From UBA4416 sp046594225 (GTDB lineage: Bacteria > Bacteroidota > Bacteroidia > B-17B0 > Aurantibacillaceae): a stretch of 20,856 bases of DNA. Shown piece after piece: positions 7,810 to 15,431 of the stretch. The stretch lies in NCBI GenBank assembly GCA_046594225.1, contig JBKJPW010000072.1, positions 1 to 20,856 on the forward strand. Reading direction: 5' to 3'. Position numbers and translations under genes: made by a program. The notes below the pieces were generated by a model, which saw nothing but the letters and a program-made list of their open reading frames with translations, had not been told where the DNA came from and did no database searches. The first letter of the stretch is position 1. Every line of letters begins with the position of its first letter.

Positions 7810-9291
7810 CTAGATGCGATTTAATCGCCATTTAGATTTTCCTCCGGAACTGTTACTCTGTTCTTGGGCTTTACTATTCAAATTAGATGCCATAAAAGCT
7901 CCAAAAATGGAAGCGATTTCCTCTTCGTTTGAATTAGATTTATTTAACATTTCAGGTTTAAAATATTTTGGAATAAAACCTGTATCAAACTTGCCACTCA
8001 CAAAAGCTTCATGTTTTAATACAAATGAGCAAAAAGGCAAGGTCGTTTCCACTCCTGTAATTTCATAATCTTGTATAGCACGCAACATTTTTTCAATTGC
8101 TTCGGTTCTATCTTTACCATGCACAATTAATTTGGCAATCATTGGGTCATAATAAATTGGAATATCCATTCCCTCTGTAAATGAATCATCTACTCGCACA
8201 CCTGGACCTGTTGGAACACGGTATGTTTTTAAAGTGCCAATATCTGGTAAAAAATTATTAGTTGGGTCTTCAGCACATACACGCACTTCAATTGCATGAC
8301 CATTTATTTTTAAATCATCTTGAGTAAACGATAATTTTTCGTTTCGTGCTACTTTAATCTGTTCTTTCACTAAATCCAAACCAGTAATCATTTCCGATAC
8401 AGGATGCTCAACTTGTAAACGTGTATTCATTTCTAAGAAATAGAAATTTAACTGATCATCTAATAAAAATTCTACGGTTCCAGCACCACTATAATTACAA
8501 GCTTTTGCAACATTCACGGCACATTCACCCATCGCTTTTCTTAATGCAGGAGTTAATACTGATGATGGCGCTTCTTCAATTACTTTTTGGTGACGACGTT
8601 GAATACTACATTCACGTTCAAATAAATAAACGCAGTTGCCATGATTATCTGCTAACAATTGTATTTCGATATGACGTGGACCAGAAGCATATTTTTCAAT
8701 AAATACTGCTCCATTTCCAAATGCCGAAATAGCCTCGCTAATCGCCATTTTCATTTGCTCTTCTACTTCACTTTCTTTCTCTACTAAACGCATCCCTTTT
8801 CCACCACCTCCAGCAGAAGCTTTAATTAATAAAGGAAAACCAATTTCTTTAGCCAGTTTTGTTGCCTCTGCTAAATCGCTGATAGCGCCTTCTGAACCTG
8901 GAATCATAGGAACTTTATACTTTTTAGCTGTTGCTTTAGCACTTAATTTATCACCCATCATATCCATGGCATCAGCACTAGGTCCTATGAAGGTAATTCC
9001 TGCCTTTTGAACTTTTCTCACAAAGTCAGCATTCTCAGATAAGAACCCGTAACCTGGGTGAATACCATCTACACCTAATTCTTTACATATAGCAATAATT
9101 TTATCACCTTGTAAATACGATTGAGCGCTTGGTGGAGGGCCAACACACACTGCTTCATCAGCATAACTAACAAATGGGGCGTTTCTATCAGCTTCACTAA
9201 AAATGGCTACCGTTTTAATACCCATCTCTTTAGCGCTTCGCATTACGCGTAAGGCAATTTCTCCTCTATTGGCAATTAATATTTTTTTCAT
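7810..9291 (-). CDS. accC: Biotin carboxylase subunit of acetyl-/acyl-CoA carboxylase
   Basis: Carboxylates the biotin of a carrier protein using ATP and bicarbonate, the first half-reaction of acetyl- or propionyl-CoA carboxylase. The 493 residues cover the N-terminal domain (MKKILIANRGEIALRV), the ATP-grasp with its glycine-rich loop (KASAGGGGKGM, residues 158-167), and the active-site segment EMNTRLQVEHPVSE (287-300), plus the C-terminal biotin carboxylase domain. Classical AccC is about 450 residues. Here the extra ~45 residues form a low-complexity, Ser/Asn/Lys-rich tail (after FIPKYFKPEML) with no biotinyl Met-Lys-Met motif. The carrier and carboxyltransferase must therefore be encoded elsewhere. 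Which acyl-CoA is the final substrate cannot be decided. A TATATTCG element at 9322-9315 fits a -7 box for this gene, but no matching -33 TTG was seen. Confidence 0.93.
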   Translation of the reverse strand: MKKILIANRGEIALRVMRSAKEMGIKTVAIFSEADRNAPFVSYADEAVCVGPPPSAQSYLQGDKIIAICKELGVDGIHPGYGFLSENADFVRKVQKAGITFIGPSADAMDMMGDKLSAKATAKKYKVPMIPGSEGAISDLAEATKLAKEIGFPLLIKASAGGGGKGMRLVEKESEVEEQMKMAISEAISAFGNGAVFIEKYASGPRHIEIQLLADNHGNCVYLFERECSIQRRHQKVIEEAPSSVLTPALRKAMGECAVNVAKACNYSGAGTVEFLLDDQLNFYFLEMNTRLQVEHPVSEMITGLDLVKEQIKVARNEKLSFTQDDLKINGHAIEVRVCAEDPTNNFLPDIGTLKTYRVPTGPGVRVDDSFTEGMDIPIYYDPMIAKLIVHGKDRTEAIEKMLRAIQDYEITGVETTLPFCSFVLKHEAFVSGKFDTGFIPKYFKPEMLNKSNSNEEEIASIFGAFMASNLNSKAQEQSNSSGGKSKWRLNRI

Positions 9292-9448
9292 CTTTTATGT
9301 ACAATAATCAGTTACGAATATAATCATTGACATGCTTAATTTGGTAGATTTTTAGTAGAAATTGTTATTTGTTAATAGTTTGTGAATACTCTTAGGCGCA
9401 CTTGTAAATGCTTTTTTTAATATTTGTTAAAACACTAAACTCACCACT

Positions 9449-11809
9449 ATGAGAAAACTACTATTTTCTTTGCTATTCCTATTTTCTGTAACGTTATCTC
9501 AAGCTCAAGATAACTTTAATATTGATGATTTGCCTAATGTTTTAGTAAGAGAATTAAATAAATTCAGGATAGCCAACGGACTAGATACTTTTGAAGTAAA
9601 TCAAGTTTTAATTGATGCAGCTGCAATTGATGGAACTAAATTTGCCAAGGCTGGCGTTGCTAAAGTAGACCCCGAAAAAGTAAAGAAAAATTTAGTAAAA
9701 GCAGGTGGTACTAAAAAAGGAGAAGAAGTAACGATGTTAGCGCCCATTAATAAAGGACGTGATAATTATAAAACAACTGAAGTAGCTAAAGTAATATGGA
9801 CTCGTTGGGAAAACAATAAAAAAGATAAAGAAGTATTACTGAAAGCACAATACATGTTGATTGGTATTAAATGTGTGTTGCAAAAAGATGGTAAAAAAGT
9901 AGTAGCCACAGCTGTTTTCGGAGGATATGATAGTTTTAATACGGGCGCAAAAATGAAAAAAGAATTAACAGTCCCATTTAATACAAAATCTAAAAGTTTA
10001 TTAACTCCCGATGCTAAGTCTTGTAAAGCTTGTGAAAAATGGAAAAATTATGACATTCTACAAAAAGGCTTAAAAGTTGAGAACGGGAAAATATATTTAG
10101 AATATGCCAATTTAAAAGACTTAAAGCGGTTATTAAAGAAAACGAAAGATGGTTTGGCTGTTGACGTTGTTCAAAAATCGCAATACGAAAAATCGGATTA
10201 TAATATCGTTGATAATAATTTCTTAAATAAAGGAATTATGGGAAAGGTAATTAGTAAAGACCAAGTGTTTAGTAAAAATTTAATTAAGCCAGACCCAAAA
10301 GCAAAGAAGAAAGTTAAAATTAATAAATTAAGAATAGAGATGGGTAAGTTTAACCCAAAAATCATGGGCCCTTATGAATTGAATTTAATTGTGGTGCAAG
10401 ACGGACATGTTTGTAAAACAATTACTCGCAGTTATTTAGAAAAAGGAGATCAGGAAAGTAGCACCCCTGTTGGAATTATTCCTGCCGATTCAACCGTAGG
10501 TTTAAAACCAGCCTTTGAGCCAAAATCGGAAAGCTCTATTTTAAATTTTACTATTCCCTTCGAAAAAAATAAATCTGAATTTAAACCTGAAGATATTCAA
10601 CCATTTATTAAAGCGCTAAACGAACCTGATTTTATGATTGACGGCTTATATATTTACGCCTACTCATCTATTGAAGGAGATGCAAGTGCTAATGCTAAAT
10701 TACAACGTAAACGTGCTGAGAGTGTAACAAAAGTTTTGCAAGGCATGCAACAAAATAAAATCACACCGAGTATTGAAACAAAAGACTCCTGGAATTTATT
10801 TGAGTTGGAAATGGAAGATGGTAAGTATGCCGATTTAGTGAAAATGGGCAAAGATAAAGCCATTAAAAAAATAAATAATGACGGCGCTTTATTAAAGGAG
10901 TTAGAACCTGTTTTATCAAAGCAGCGTTTTGCACAAATGGTAATGGATGTTACCTATGATATTAGCGGAGATAAAGAGCAAAAATTCACAACAGTATCGT
11001 TTAATAGAGCTGTAAAGGCAAATAAAATGAATCAAGCATATAAAATTATAGAATATGCTGCTAGTCAAAAAATATCAAAAAAATATACCGAAGATGTATT
11101 GGATAGTTTCAAGATTCCTGAGAATGCACAATTCATTAATTTACTAAACAATAAAGCATATTTTAATTACCTTGCTAATAGTAGCATCGCAGATGAAGAT
11201 GATTATGCAGAGTTTAAGCGCTTAGAGAAAATAGATGCAAGTAGTGACGTTGTTAGATTCAATAGAATATTTTGTTCAATAAAAATAGATTCAACTATTG
11301 GAACAAAAGAACAACAAGGTAAAATGCAACAGGAAATTGACGGTTTGTATAAAAGCAAAATCAAAAAGAAACTAGTAGATGGTTTAAATATTGAATGGCA
11401 ATTCAAAATTATTGAATCTTTGGATACTATTGATGGAGCGGAAGCTCAAATTGATGCTTGTATTAATAAAATTAAAGGCTTTTATAATTTTAAAGAAGCT
11501 AGTTGGCAAAATGCCTTAAAATTAGCTTATGTATTTACGAGAGGTAAAGATTATAAGTTTTCATCTACAGTTTTAGAGCCATTTTTAAAAGTGCCAAATG
11601 TGAGCGAAGATTTGTTATTTAGTTATATTTCTATTGCTTCACACTTACCAGAAAAATTCTACAGCCGCGTATTTAGTGATGCCTTACATAAAGCTAAAGA
11701 GAAAAACCCAGAACGTTACTGTAAATTGTTTGGCGACCCATATATGTCTTTTCAGGTATTAGATAATCCTAATGCTAAAAAAGATTACATAGAAGCAGGT
11801 TGCAGATAA
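9449..11809 (+). CDS. Large exported protein: CAP-like N-terminus plus OmpA-like domain
   Basis: A 786-residue protein with a signal peptide (MRKLLFSLLFLFSVTLSQAQ). Residues ~28-160 look like a divergent CAP/SCP-type domain: the start LVRELNKFRIANGLDTFEVNQVLIDAA resembles the family's first helix, and a G-rich strand (VVATAVFGGY) closes it. The usual His/Glu residues of CAP domains are not evident. Residues ~366-435 form an OmpA-like peptidoglycan-binding region: IPFEKNKSEFKPEDIQPFIKAL, then YAYSSIEGDASANAKLQRKR. That follows the beta/alpha pattern in which Asp and Arg contact peptidoglycan. The C-terminal ~350 residues are charged, helical and unassigned. A periplasmic or outer-membrane-linked wall-binding protein is the best inference. 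It stands alone; the next element downstream is the tyrosine leader, which may use a promoter in its 3' end. Confidence 0.75.
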   Translation: MRKLLFSLLFLFSVTLSQAQDNFNIDDLPNVLVRELNKFRIANGLDTFEVNQVLIDAAAIDGTKFAKAGVAKVDPEKVKKNLVKAGGTKKGEEVTMLAPINKGRDNYKTTEVAKVIWTRWENNKKDKEVLLKAQYMLIGIKCVLQKDGKKVVATAVFGGYDSFNTGAKMKKELTVPFNTKSKSLLTPDAKSCKACEKWKNYDILQKGLKVENGKIYLEYANLKDLKRLLKKTKDGLAVDVVQKSQYEKSDYNIVDNNFLNKGIMGKVISKDQVFSKNLIKPDPKAKKKVKINKLRIEMGKFNPKIMGPYELNLIVVQDGHVCKTITRSYLEKGDQESSTPVGIIPADSTVGLKPAFEPKSESSILNFTIPFEKNKSEFKPEDIQPFIKALNEPDFMIDGLYIYAYSSIEGDASANAKLQRKRAESVTKVLQGMQQNKITPSIETKDSWNLFELEMEDGKYADLVKMGKDKAIKKINNDGALLKELEPVLSKQRFAQMVMDVTYDISGDKEQKFTTVSFNRAVKANKMNQAYKIIEYAASQKISKKYTEDVLDSFKIPENAQFINLLNNKAYFNYLANSSIADEDDYAEFKRLEKIDASSDVVRFNRIFCSIKIDSTIGTKEQQGKMQQEIDGLYKSKIKKKLVDGLNIEWQFKIIESLDTIDGAEAQIDACINKIKGFYNFKEASWQNALKLAYVFTRGKDYKFSSTVLEPFLKVPNVSEDLLFSYISIASHLPEKFYSRVFSDALHKAKEKNPERYCKLFGDPYMSFQVLDNPNAKKDYIEAGCR

Positions 11810-11827
11810 ATTAAATGTTTATATTTA
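11800..11827 (+). promoter_or_regulatory. Candidate promoter of the tyrosine leader/phenylalanine hydroxylase unit
   Basis: TTG at 11800-11802, a 17-nt spacer, and TATATTTA at 11820-11827 (7 of 8 to TAnnTTTG). It overlaps the end of the upstream gene and would start transcription close to the leader ORF. The spacer is at the short end of the usual range, so this is tentative. Confidence 0.35.
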
Positions 11828-11831
11828 CAAC

Positions 11832-11906
11832 ATGAATAAAATGAACAACCGTTATTATTACTATTATCTAATGCATCCCATTGGAATGGTAATATATTGT
11901 TCATAG
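11832..11906 (+). CDS. Tyrosine-rich leader peptide of the phenylalanine hydroxylase attenuator
   Basis: A 24-codon ORF, ATG 11832-11834 to TAG 11904-11906, with a second in-frame ATG at 11841 giving MNNRYYYYYLMHP at the N-terminus. The key feature is five consecutive tyrosine codons, TAT TAT TAC TAT TAT, at 11853-11867. Runs of the regulated amino acid's codons are the hallmark of trp/his/phe-type attenuator leader peptides. The gene downstream makes tyrosine, so the codon choice fits the pathway. There is no domain or export signal, and the peptide itself is probably not functional beyond ribosome stalling. I favour the 11841 start if transcription begins at the predicted promoter, as the 11832 ATG would have almost no 5' leader; the stop codon is the same in either case. 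Confidence 0.85.
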   Translation: MNKMNNRYYYYYLMHPIGMVIYCS

Positions 11907-11971
11907 TCAAGCTCAGCTATAAAACTCGAATAATAAATTTTTAACCCGTTCCACAAGGAATGGGTTTTTTT
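11853..11971 (+). promoter_or_regulatory. Tyrosine-responsive transcription attenuator upstream of phenylalanine hydroxylase
   Basis: Four segments with mutually exclusive pairing can be drawn by eye. Segment 1 (TATTACTATT, 11856-11865) lies inside the Tyr codons and pairs over 10 bp, with one G-U, with segment 2 (AATGGTAATA, 11885-11894). Segment 2 can instead pair through GGAATGG (11883-11889) with CCGTTCC (11946-11952) in segment 3, the antiterminator. Segment 3 (11943-11952) otherwise pairs with segment 4 (11957-11966) to give the terminator. GGAATGG occurs in both segment 2 and segment 4, as expected when both compete for segment 3. Inferred logic: ribosomes stalled at Tyr codons cover segment 1, 2:3 forms, and the hydroxylase is transcribed; with enough charged tRNA-Tyr the terminator forms. 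Confidence 0.82.
11943..11971 (+). terminator. Attenuator terminator hairpin
   Basis: AACCCGTTCC (11943-11952), loop ACAA, GGAATGGGTT (11957-11966): a 10-bp stem with one G-U pair. It is followed directly by Ts to 11971. It ends 24 nt before the hydroxylase ATG, so it must be read through for expression. It would also end transcripts coming from the upstream OmpA-like gene. Confidence 0.88.
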
Positions 11972-11995
11972 ATTTAATTTTTAATAATATATATC

Positions 11996-12742
11996 ATGGA
12001 AAACAAAAGGCCCACGCAACAAATTTATAATAACTACACAAAGCAAGACTTTGAAGTTTGGAAAACTTTATTCAACCGACAATTAACGATTTTAAAACCA
12101 ATAGTATCTGTTGAATATTTAAAGGCTTTAAAAATTATCAATTTTAAAGAAGATAAAATTCCTGATTTCGAAGAAGTGAATACCATTTTGCAAAACACAA
12201 CCTCTTGGTCGTTGCAAGTAGTGCCTAATATTAGTGAACAAAAAGATTTTTTTAATTTTTTATCACAGAAAAAATTTACGAGCACATGCTGGTTGCGAAC
12301 TATGGAGCAATTAGACTATTTGGAAGAGCCTGATATGTTTCATGATGTATTTGGTCACGTACCTTTATTATGTAATACAGCTTATGTAAATTTTTTTAAG
12401 GGCATCAGTGATATTGCGTTAAAGAATATGGACAATCCTAAAGCTATAGAACTACTCGGGCGTTTATATTGGTTTACCATTGAGTTTGGGTTAATTAAAG
12501 AAGAAGGTGAACTTAAAATTTATGGCGCGGGTATTATATCTTCGAAAGGAGAAACGGAGCATTGTTTAAGTAAAGATGCCAAGCAATTGCCTTTTGATAT
12601 TCAAACTATTTTTGACACAGATTATAGAACCGATGTTTTTCAAGAAACTTACTTTGTAATTAACTCATTTCAACAATTGTATGACTCACTAAGCGATATT
12701 GAATCCTTGTTACAAGAAAATATATTGCAATTAAATGAATAA
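11996..12742 (+). CDS. phhA: Phenylalanine 4-hydroxylase (pterin-dependent)
   Basis: A 248-residue monomeric aromatic amino acid hydroxylase, which converts phenylalanine, O2 and tetrahydropterin to tyrosine. The iron-binding facial triad is complete: His116 and His121 in MFHDVFGHVPLL, and Glu163 in YWFTIEFGLIKEEGE. Other family features are the CWLRTMEQLDYLEEPD stretch before the triad and the YGAGIISSKGE segment after it. It lacks the N-terminal ACT regulatory domain of animal enzymes, as is usual in bacteria, and is somewhat shorter than well-studied proteobacterial enzymes. Among hydroxylases, bacterial single-domain members act on phenylalanine; tryptophan use cannot be ruled out by sequence but does not fit the Tyr leader. 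The attenuator upstream suggests that it serves tyrosine supply rather than phenylalanine breakdown. Confidence 0.93.
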   Translation: MENKRPTQQIYNNYTKQDFEVWKTLFNRQLTILKPIVSVEYLKALKIINFKEDKIPDFEEVNTILQNTTSWSLQVVPNISEQKDFFNFLSQKKFTSTCWLRTMEQLDYLEEPDMFHDVFGHVPLLCNTAYVNFFKGISDIALKNMDNPKAIELLGRLYWFTIEFGLIKEEGELKIYGAGIISSKGETEHCLSKDAKQLPFDIQTIFDTDYRTDVFQETYFVINSFQQLYDSLSDIESLLQENILQLNE

Positions 12743-12746
12743 ATAT

Positions 12747-12779
12747 AAAGCCTACTACTTAAATATAATAGTACGCTTT
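12747..12779. terminator. Bidirectional terminator between convergent genes
   Basis: AAAGC-c-TACTA (12747-12757) pairs with TAGTA-c-GCTTT (12769-12779) over 10 bp with one C/C mismatch, loop 11 nt. T-rich sequence follows on both sides, and it sits between the convergent stop codons of the hydroxylase (12742) and the PD40/SPOR gene (12785). It can serve both strands. Confidence 0.6.
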
Positions 12780-12784
12780 ATTAT

Positions 12785-14773
12785 TTATTTTAATATTTGT
12801 TGATTTAGGAGCTCTTTAAAATAATAGCGCTCGCCTTTATATACAGCTATTATAAAAGCATCCTTTATGCCATTTTTCTTTGCTTTATTTAGAATCGCGT
12901 AAGTTTCATTTAATGTTTGATAAGAGCCAAGTGTAAAACGAGTAATATTATCAGAAAAGGTTCTTCTGAGTGCTTTTGGTAGCCCAATTAATTTTGAGTA
13001 ATTAAAATTCTCATAAATTTTATAAGCTCCAATTTGTATCGAATAAAACAAGCTGTCAACAATTGAGTTGCCATATTTTTCTAAAAACTGTTCATGTGTT
13101 AAACTTAAATCCGACATGTTTTCAGACTTATAAGCAGATGAATCTATTTTTGAGAAATTTAGTTTTTGGTATTCTGTTGAAAATAATTCTGCATCAATTT
13201 GAATGCTGGCAAACGAATCAATTTTAGCAGTTGAAATATCTTTTGTAAGCGTTATTCCCTGATATTTATAGATAATTTCGTATTCGTTTCCAGAAGGAAG
13301 ATTTACAAGGTAACCACCATTCACAGAATTTGAAGTAAATGTTCCGGAAAAATCTTTTCGATTTATTTTTGAGCGAACAGTAATATCTGCCTTTACATGA
13401 GCATTATCGTAAGTGACTTTACCTGTTACTAAAACTAAGGCGGTAGGTTTACCAAACATACCCGGTTCAACCATATAAATATCTTGTTGTCCAAATCCAT
13501 CCTTTTTTTCAGAAGAATAGTAACCTCTTTGCCCATCTGACGACACCATGTAAAATTTGTCATCTTGTGCTGTATTTACAGGTTTACCAACATTATAAGG
13601 AGTAGTCCAAGAACCATTTTTTAATTCACTTCTAAAAATATCATAACCTCCAATAGTATTATGCCCGTTAGACGAGAAAAATAACGTTTTCCCATCCGAA
13701 TGAATAAAAGGAGCATCTTCATCAAACTTAGTATTAATCTCTGGCCCAAAGTTTTTTACTTCTCCCCAACTGCCATCAGGTTGTAGTTTAGCATAGTATA
13801 AGTCTCTTCCGCCAATTCCACCTTGTCGTTCAGAAGAAAAACAAATAATTTTTTCGTCAGGAAATAAACAAACACTTCCTTCCCAAAAATTAGAGTTTAT
13901 TCCTTTTACTTTTTCAGGAATACTCCAATTCATACCATCTAGTTTACTCATAAAAATATCGCCACTGCCAACCCCTACGTTTCTGTAAATAAATAATTTT
14001 TGACCATCGTGCGATATGTGAACCACGGCATCATGTCCGTTTGTGTTAATAGTATTGATAGGGATTGGTTCAGTCCAATTATTCCTTTCATTTTTATGGG
14101 AAATCATAACATCTTCATAAAAGATGCCGTTTTTTTCATCTACTTTGTTGGGCAATATTTGTTTCCCTCCCATTGATTTTTCGCCACGGTATGTGAATGC
14201 CATGAAACTTTCGTTGGATGGAAATACAGGTGTATATTCAGATCCTGAAGTGTTTATAGGGCTACCAATATTAGTTATTTTTGCAAGAACTCCCTTTTTA
14301 TCTAAGGCGATAGCGCTTTTGCAAATACCCAGTTGATGTTCAACTTCAGTTTTTGTATCTTTATCAAGAGGATTTAATTTATAGGCTTCAAATTGTGTAA
14401 TAGCTTCATTAAATTTATCATTCACTAAATAAGCTCTCCCTAAAAAATAATCGTAGTCTAATAATTTAGATTTAATAGATGAGGCTGCCTTAATTAATGA
14501 TTCTGAATTTGATTGATAATGAGGGTCGAAAATGCTACAAGAACCTAATAAGTATCCAATGTAAATATTTGATTTATGTTTTTTATATAAGCTGTCGTAT
14601 GTTAATCTAGCATACAAATATTCTTGGCTGTTAAAGTATTTATCAGCGCTATTTAATTTTTCTCGGTCACTAAGCGACCATTTTTTAGTTTCTTCTTCTT
14701 TTAATTCTAAATTAATTTGCGAAGAAGCTATATGAGATAATAAAGTCAATAAAAATAAAAAATAAAATTTCAT
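12785..14773 (-). CDS. Exported PD40 beta-propeller protein with C-terminal SPOR domain
   Basis: A 662-residue envelope protein. It has a signal peptide (residues 1-19), a TPR-like helical region (about 40-155), and then four or five PD40/WD40-like blades (about 175-436) with repeated motifs such as FSSERQGGIGGRDLYYAKL, FFSSNGHNTIGGYDIFRSEL and YYSSEKKDGFGQQDIYMVE. A small beta-sandwich/carboxypeptidase-regulatory-like region follows (about 449-515: GKVTYDNAHVKADITV...GGYLVNLPSG). The end (about 575-650: FYSIQIGAYKIYENF, TRFTLGSYQTLNET) matches a SPOR domain. The TPR-PD40-CRD order is that of PorE-like Bacteroidota proteins, in which the last domain is OmpA-like. Here a SPOR domain takes its place, and it would bind denuded peptidoglycan. 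The NlpC/P60 hydrolase gene lies upstream on the same strand (82-nt gap). A link to T9SS is possible but unproven. Confidence 0.82.
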   Translation of the reverse strand: MKFYFLFLLTLLSHIASSQINLELKEEETKKWSLSDREKLNSADKYFNSQEYLYARLTYDSLYKKHKSNIYIGYLLGSCSIFDPHYQSNSESLIKAASSIKSKLLDYDYFLGRAYLVNDKFNEAITQFEAYKLNPLDKDTKTEVEHQLGICKSAIALDKKGVLAKITNIGSPINTSGSEYTPVFPSNESFMAFTYRGEKSMGGKQILPNKVDEKNGIFYEDVMISHKNERNNWTEPIPINTINTNGHDAVVHISHDGQKLFIYRNVGVGSGDIFMSKLDGMNWSIPEKVKGINSNFWEGSVCLFPDEKIICFSSERQGGIGGRDLYYAKLQPDGSWGEVKNFGPEINTKFDEDAPFIHSDGKTLFFSSNGHNTIGGYDIFRSELKNGSWTTPYNVGKPVNTAQDDKFYMVSSDGQRGYYSSEKKDGFGQQDIYMVEPGMFGKPTALVLVTGKVTYDNAHVKADITVRSKINRKDFSGTFTSNSVNGGYLVNLPSGNEYEIIYKYQGITLTKDISTAKIDSFASIQIDAELFSTEYQKLNFSKIDSSAYKSENMSDLSLTHEQFLEKYGNSIVDSLFYSIQIGAYKIYENFNYSKLIGLPKALRRTFSDNITRFTLGSYQTLNETYAILNKAKKNGIKDAFIIAVYKGERYYFKELLNQQILK

Positions 14774-14856
14774 AGATTATCGAATAATTTTTGTAGAATA
14801 GTAATTGAAGTTATATAAAAAAACGCATAAAGATTACTTTTGTTTAAAAATTTAAA

Positions 14857-15354
14857 TCACTTATATACTATAGTAATACGAACAATCTTCAAAAAACGTT
14901 TCTCGTAATAGGGTGATTCTTTATAAGAAGAGATTTTTACGCCAGAATGCTTTTTGTTGGAAGAACTGTGTATAAATTGTAATTCTTTGCCTAAACTTGA
15001 AATAACGATACCAACATGTCCTGGGGTTCTGTTTTTCACATCAGTTCCAGTAAACACAATTACATCACCAACACGAGCAGAATCGGGGTTAATTGTTTTG
15101 CCAGCAGAACCAAAATCTGAAGACGAACGAGGAACTTTAACATTAAAATGATTAAAAATGTAGAACACAAAACCTGAACAGTCAAACCCTGATTCCGGAC
15201 CACAACTGGCATATTTATAGTTTGTGCCTATAAATTTTTTACAATATTGTATAAGACTATCTTCCTGAATACTAACAGCGCCAGCTTTTTGAGGTATCTG
15301 ACTTTCACCTGAAAGTGATAGCCACACAAATAAGATAATTAAAATGGTTTTCAT
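14857..15354 (-). CDS. Secreted NlpC/P60 cysteine peptidase (probable murein hydrolase)
   Basis: A 165-residue exported protein: signal peptide (MKTILIILFVWLSLSGESQ), then a single NlpC/P60 domain. The catalytic residues are Cys59 in GFDCSGFV, His113 in PGHVGIV and His129 in FIHSSS, all present, so activity is likely. NlpC/P60 enzymes cut gamma-D-glutamyl-meso-diaminopimelate links in peptide stems of peptidoglycan. The enzyme has no separate wall-binding domain. The next gene on the same strand encodes a SPOR protein 82 nt away, which might localise wall turnover (inference). Upstream is a 263-nt divergent region containing an inverted repeat; no clear promoter element was found. Confidence 0.9.
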   Translation of the reverse strand: MKTILIILFVWLSLSGESQIPQKAGAVSIQEDSLIQYCKKFIGTNYKYASCGPESGFDCSGFVFYIFNHFNVKVPRSSSDFGSAGKTINPDSARVGDVIVFTGTDVKNRTPGHVGIVISSLGKELQFIHSSSNKKHSGVKISSYKESPYYEKRFLKIVRITIVYK

Positions 15355-15387
15355 ATATATTTATTGTTTTTAATTGTCATATGGTTT

Positions 15388-15431
15388 ACCCAGTTTAGTC
15401 ATTAGTGTTTTTGCTCGCACTAAACATGGGT
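15388..15431. repeat. Inverted repeat in the divergent region between NlpC/P60 and msrBA
   Basis: ACCCAGTTTAGT (15388-15399) is matched by ACTAAAC-a-TGGGT (15419-15431), a 12-bp stem with one bulged A and a 19-nt loop. The right-arm motif AAACATGGGT (15422-15431) recurs as a direct copy at 15498-15507. The site lies in the 263-nt gap between two divergent genes; the rest of the gap shows no gene. It could be an operator or a structured leader of the NlpC gene; neither is shown. Confidence 0.5.

Noticed and set aside
8421..8702. 93-codon plus-strand frame antisense to accC
   Set aside because: Entirely within the conserved ATP-grasp region of accC, with no recognisable protein features.
11810..11995. 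Reading the 11943-11971 hairpin only as the terminator of the OmpA-like gene
   Set aside because: It is 134 nt past that gene's stop, and the intervening sequence carries a Tyr-codon ORF with pairing partners for both terminator arms, which a plain terminator does not explain.
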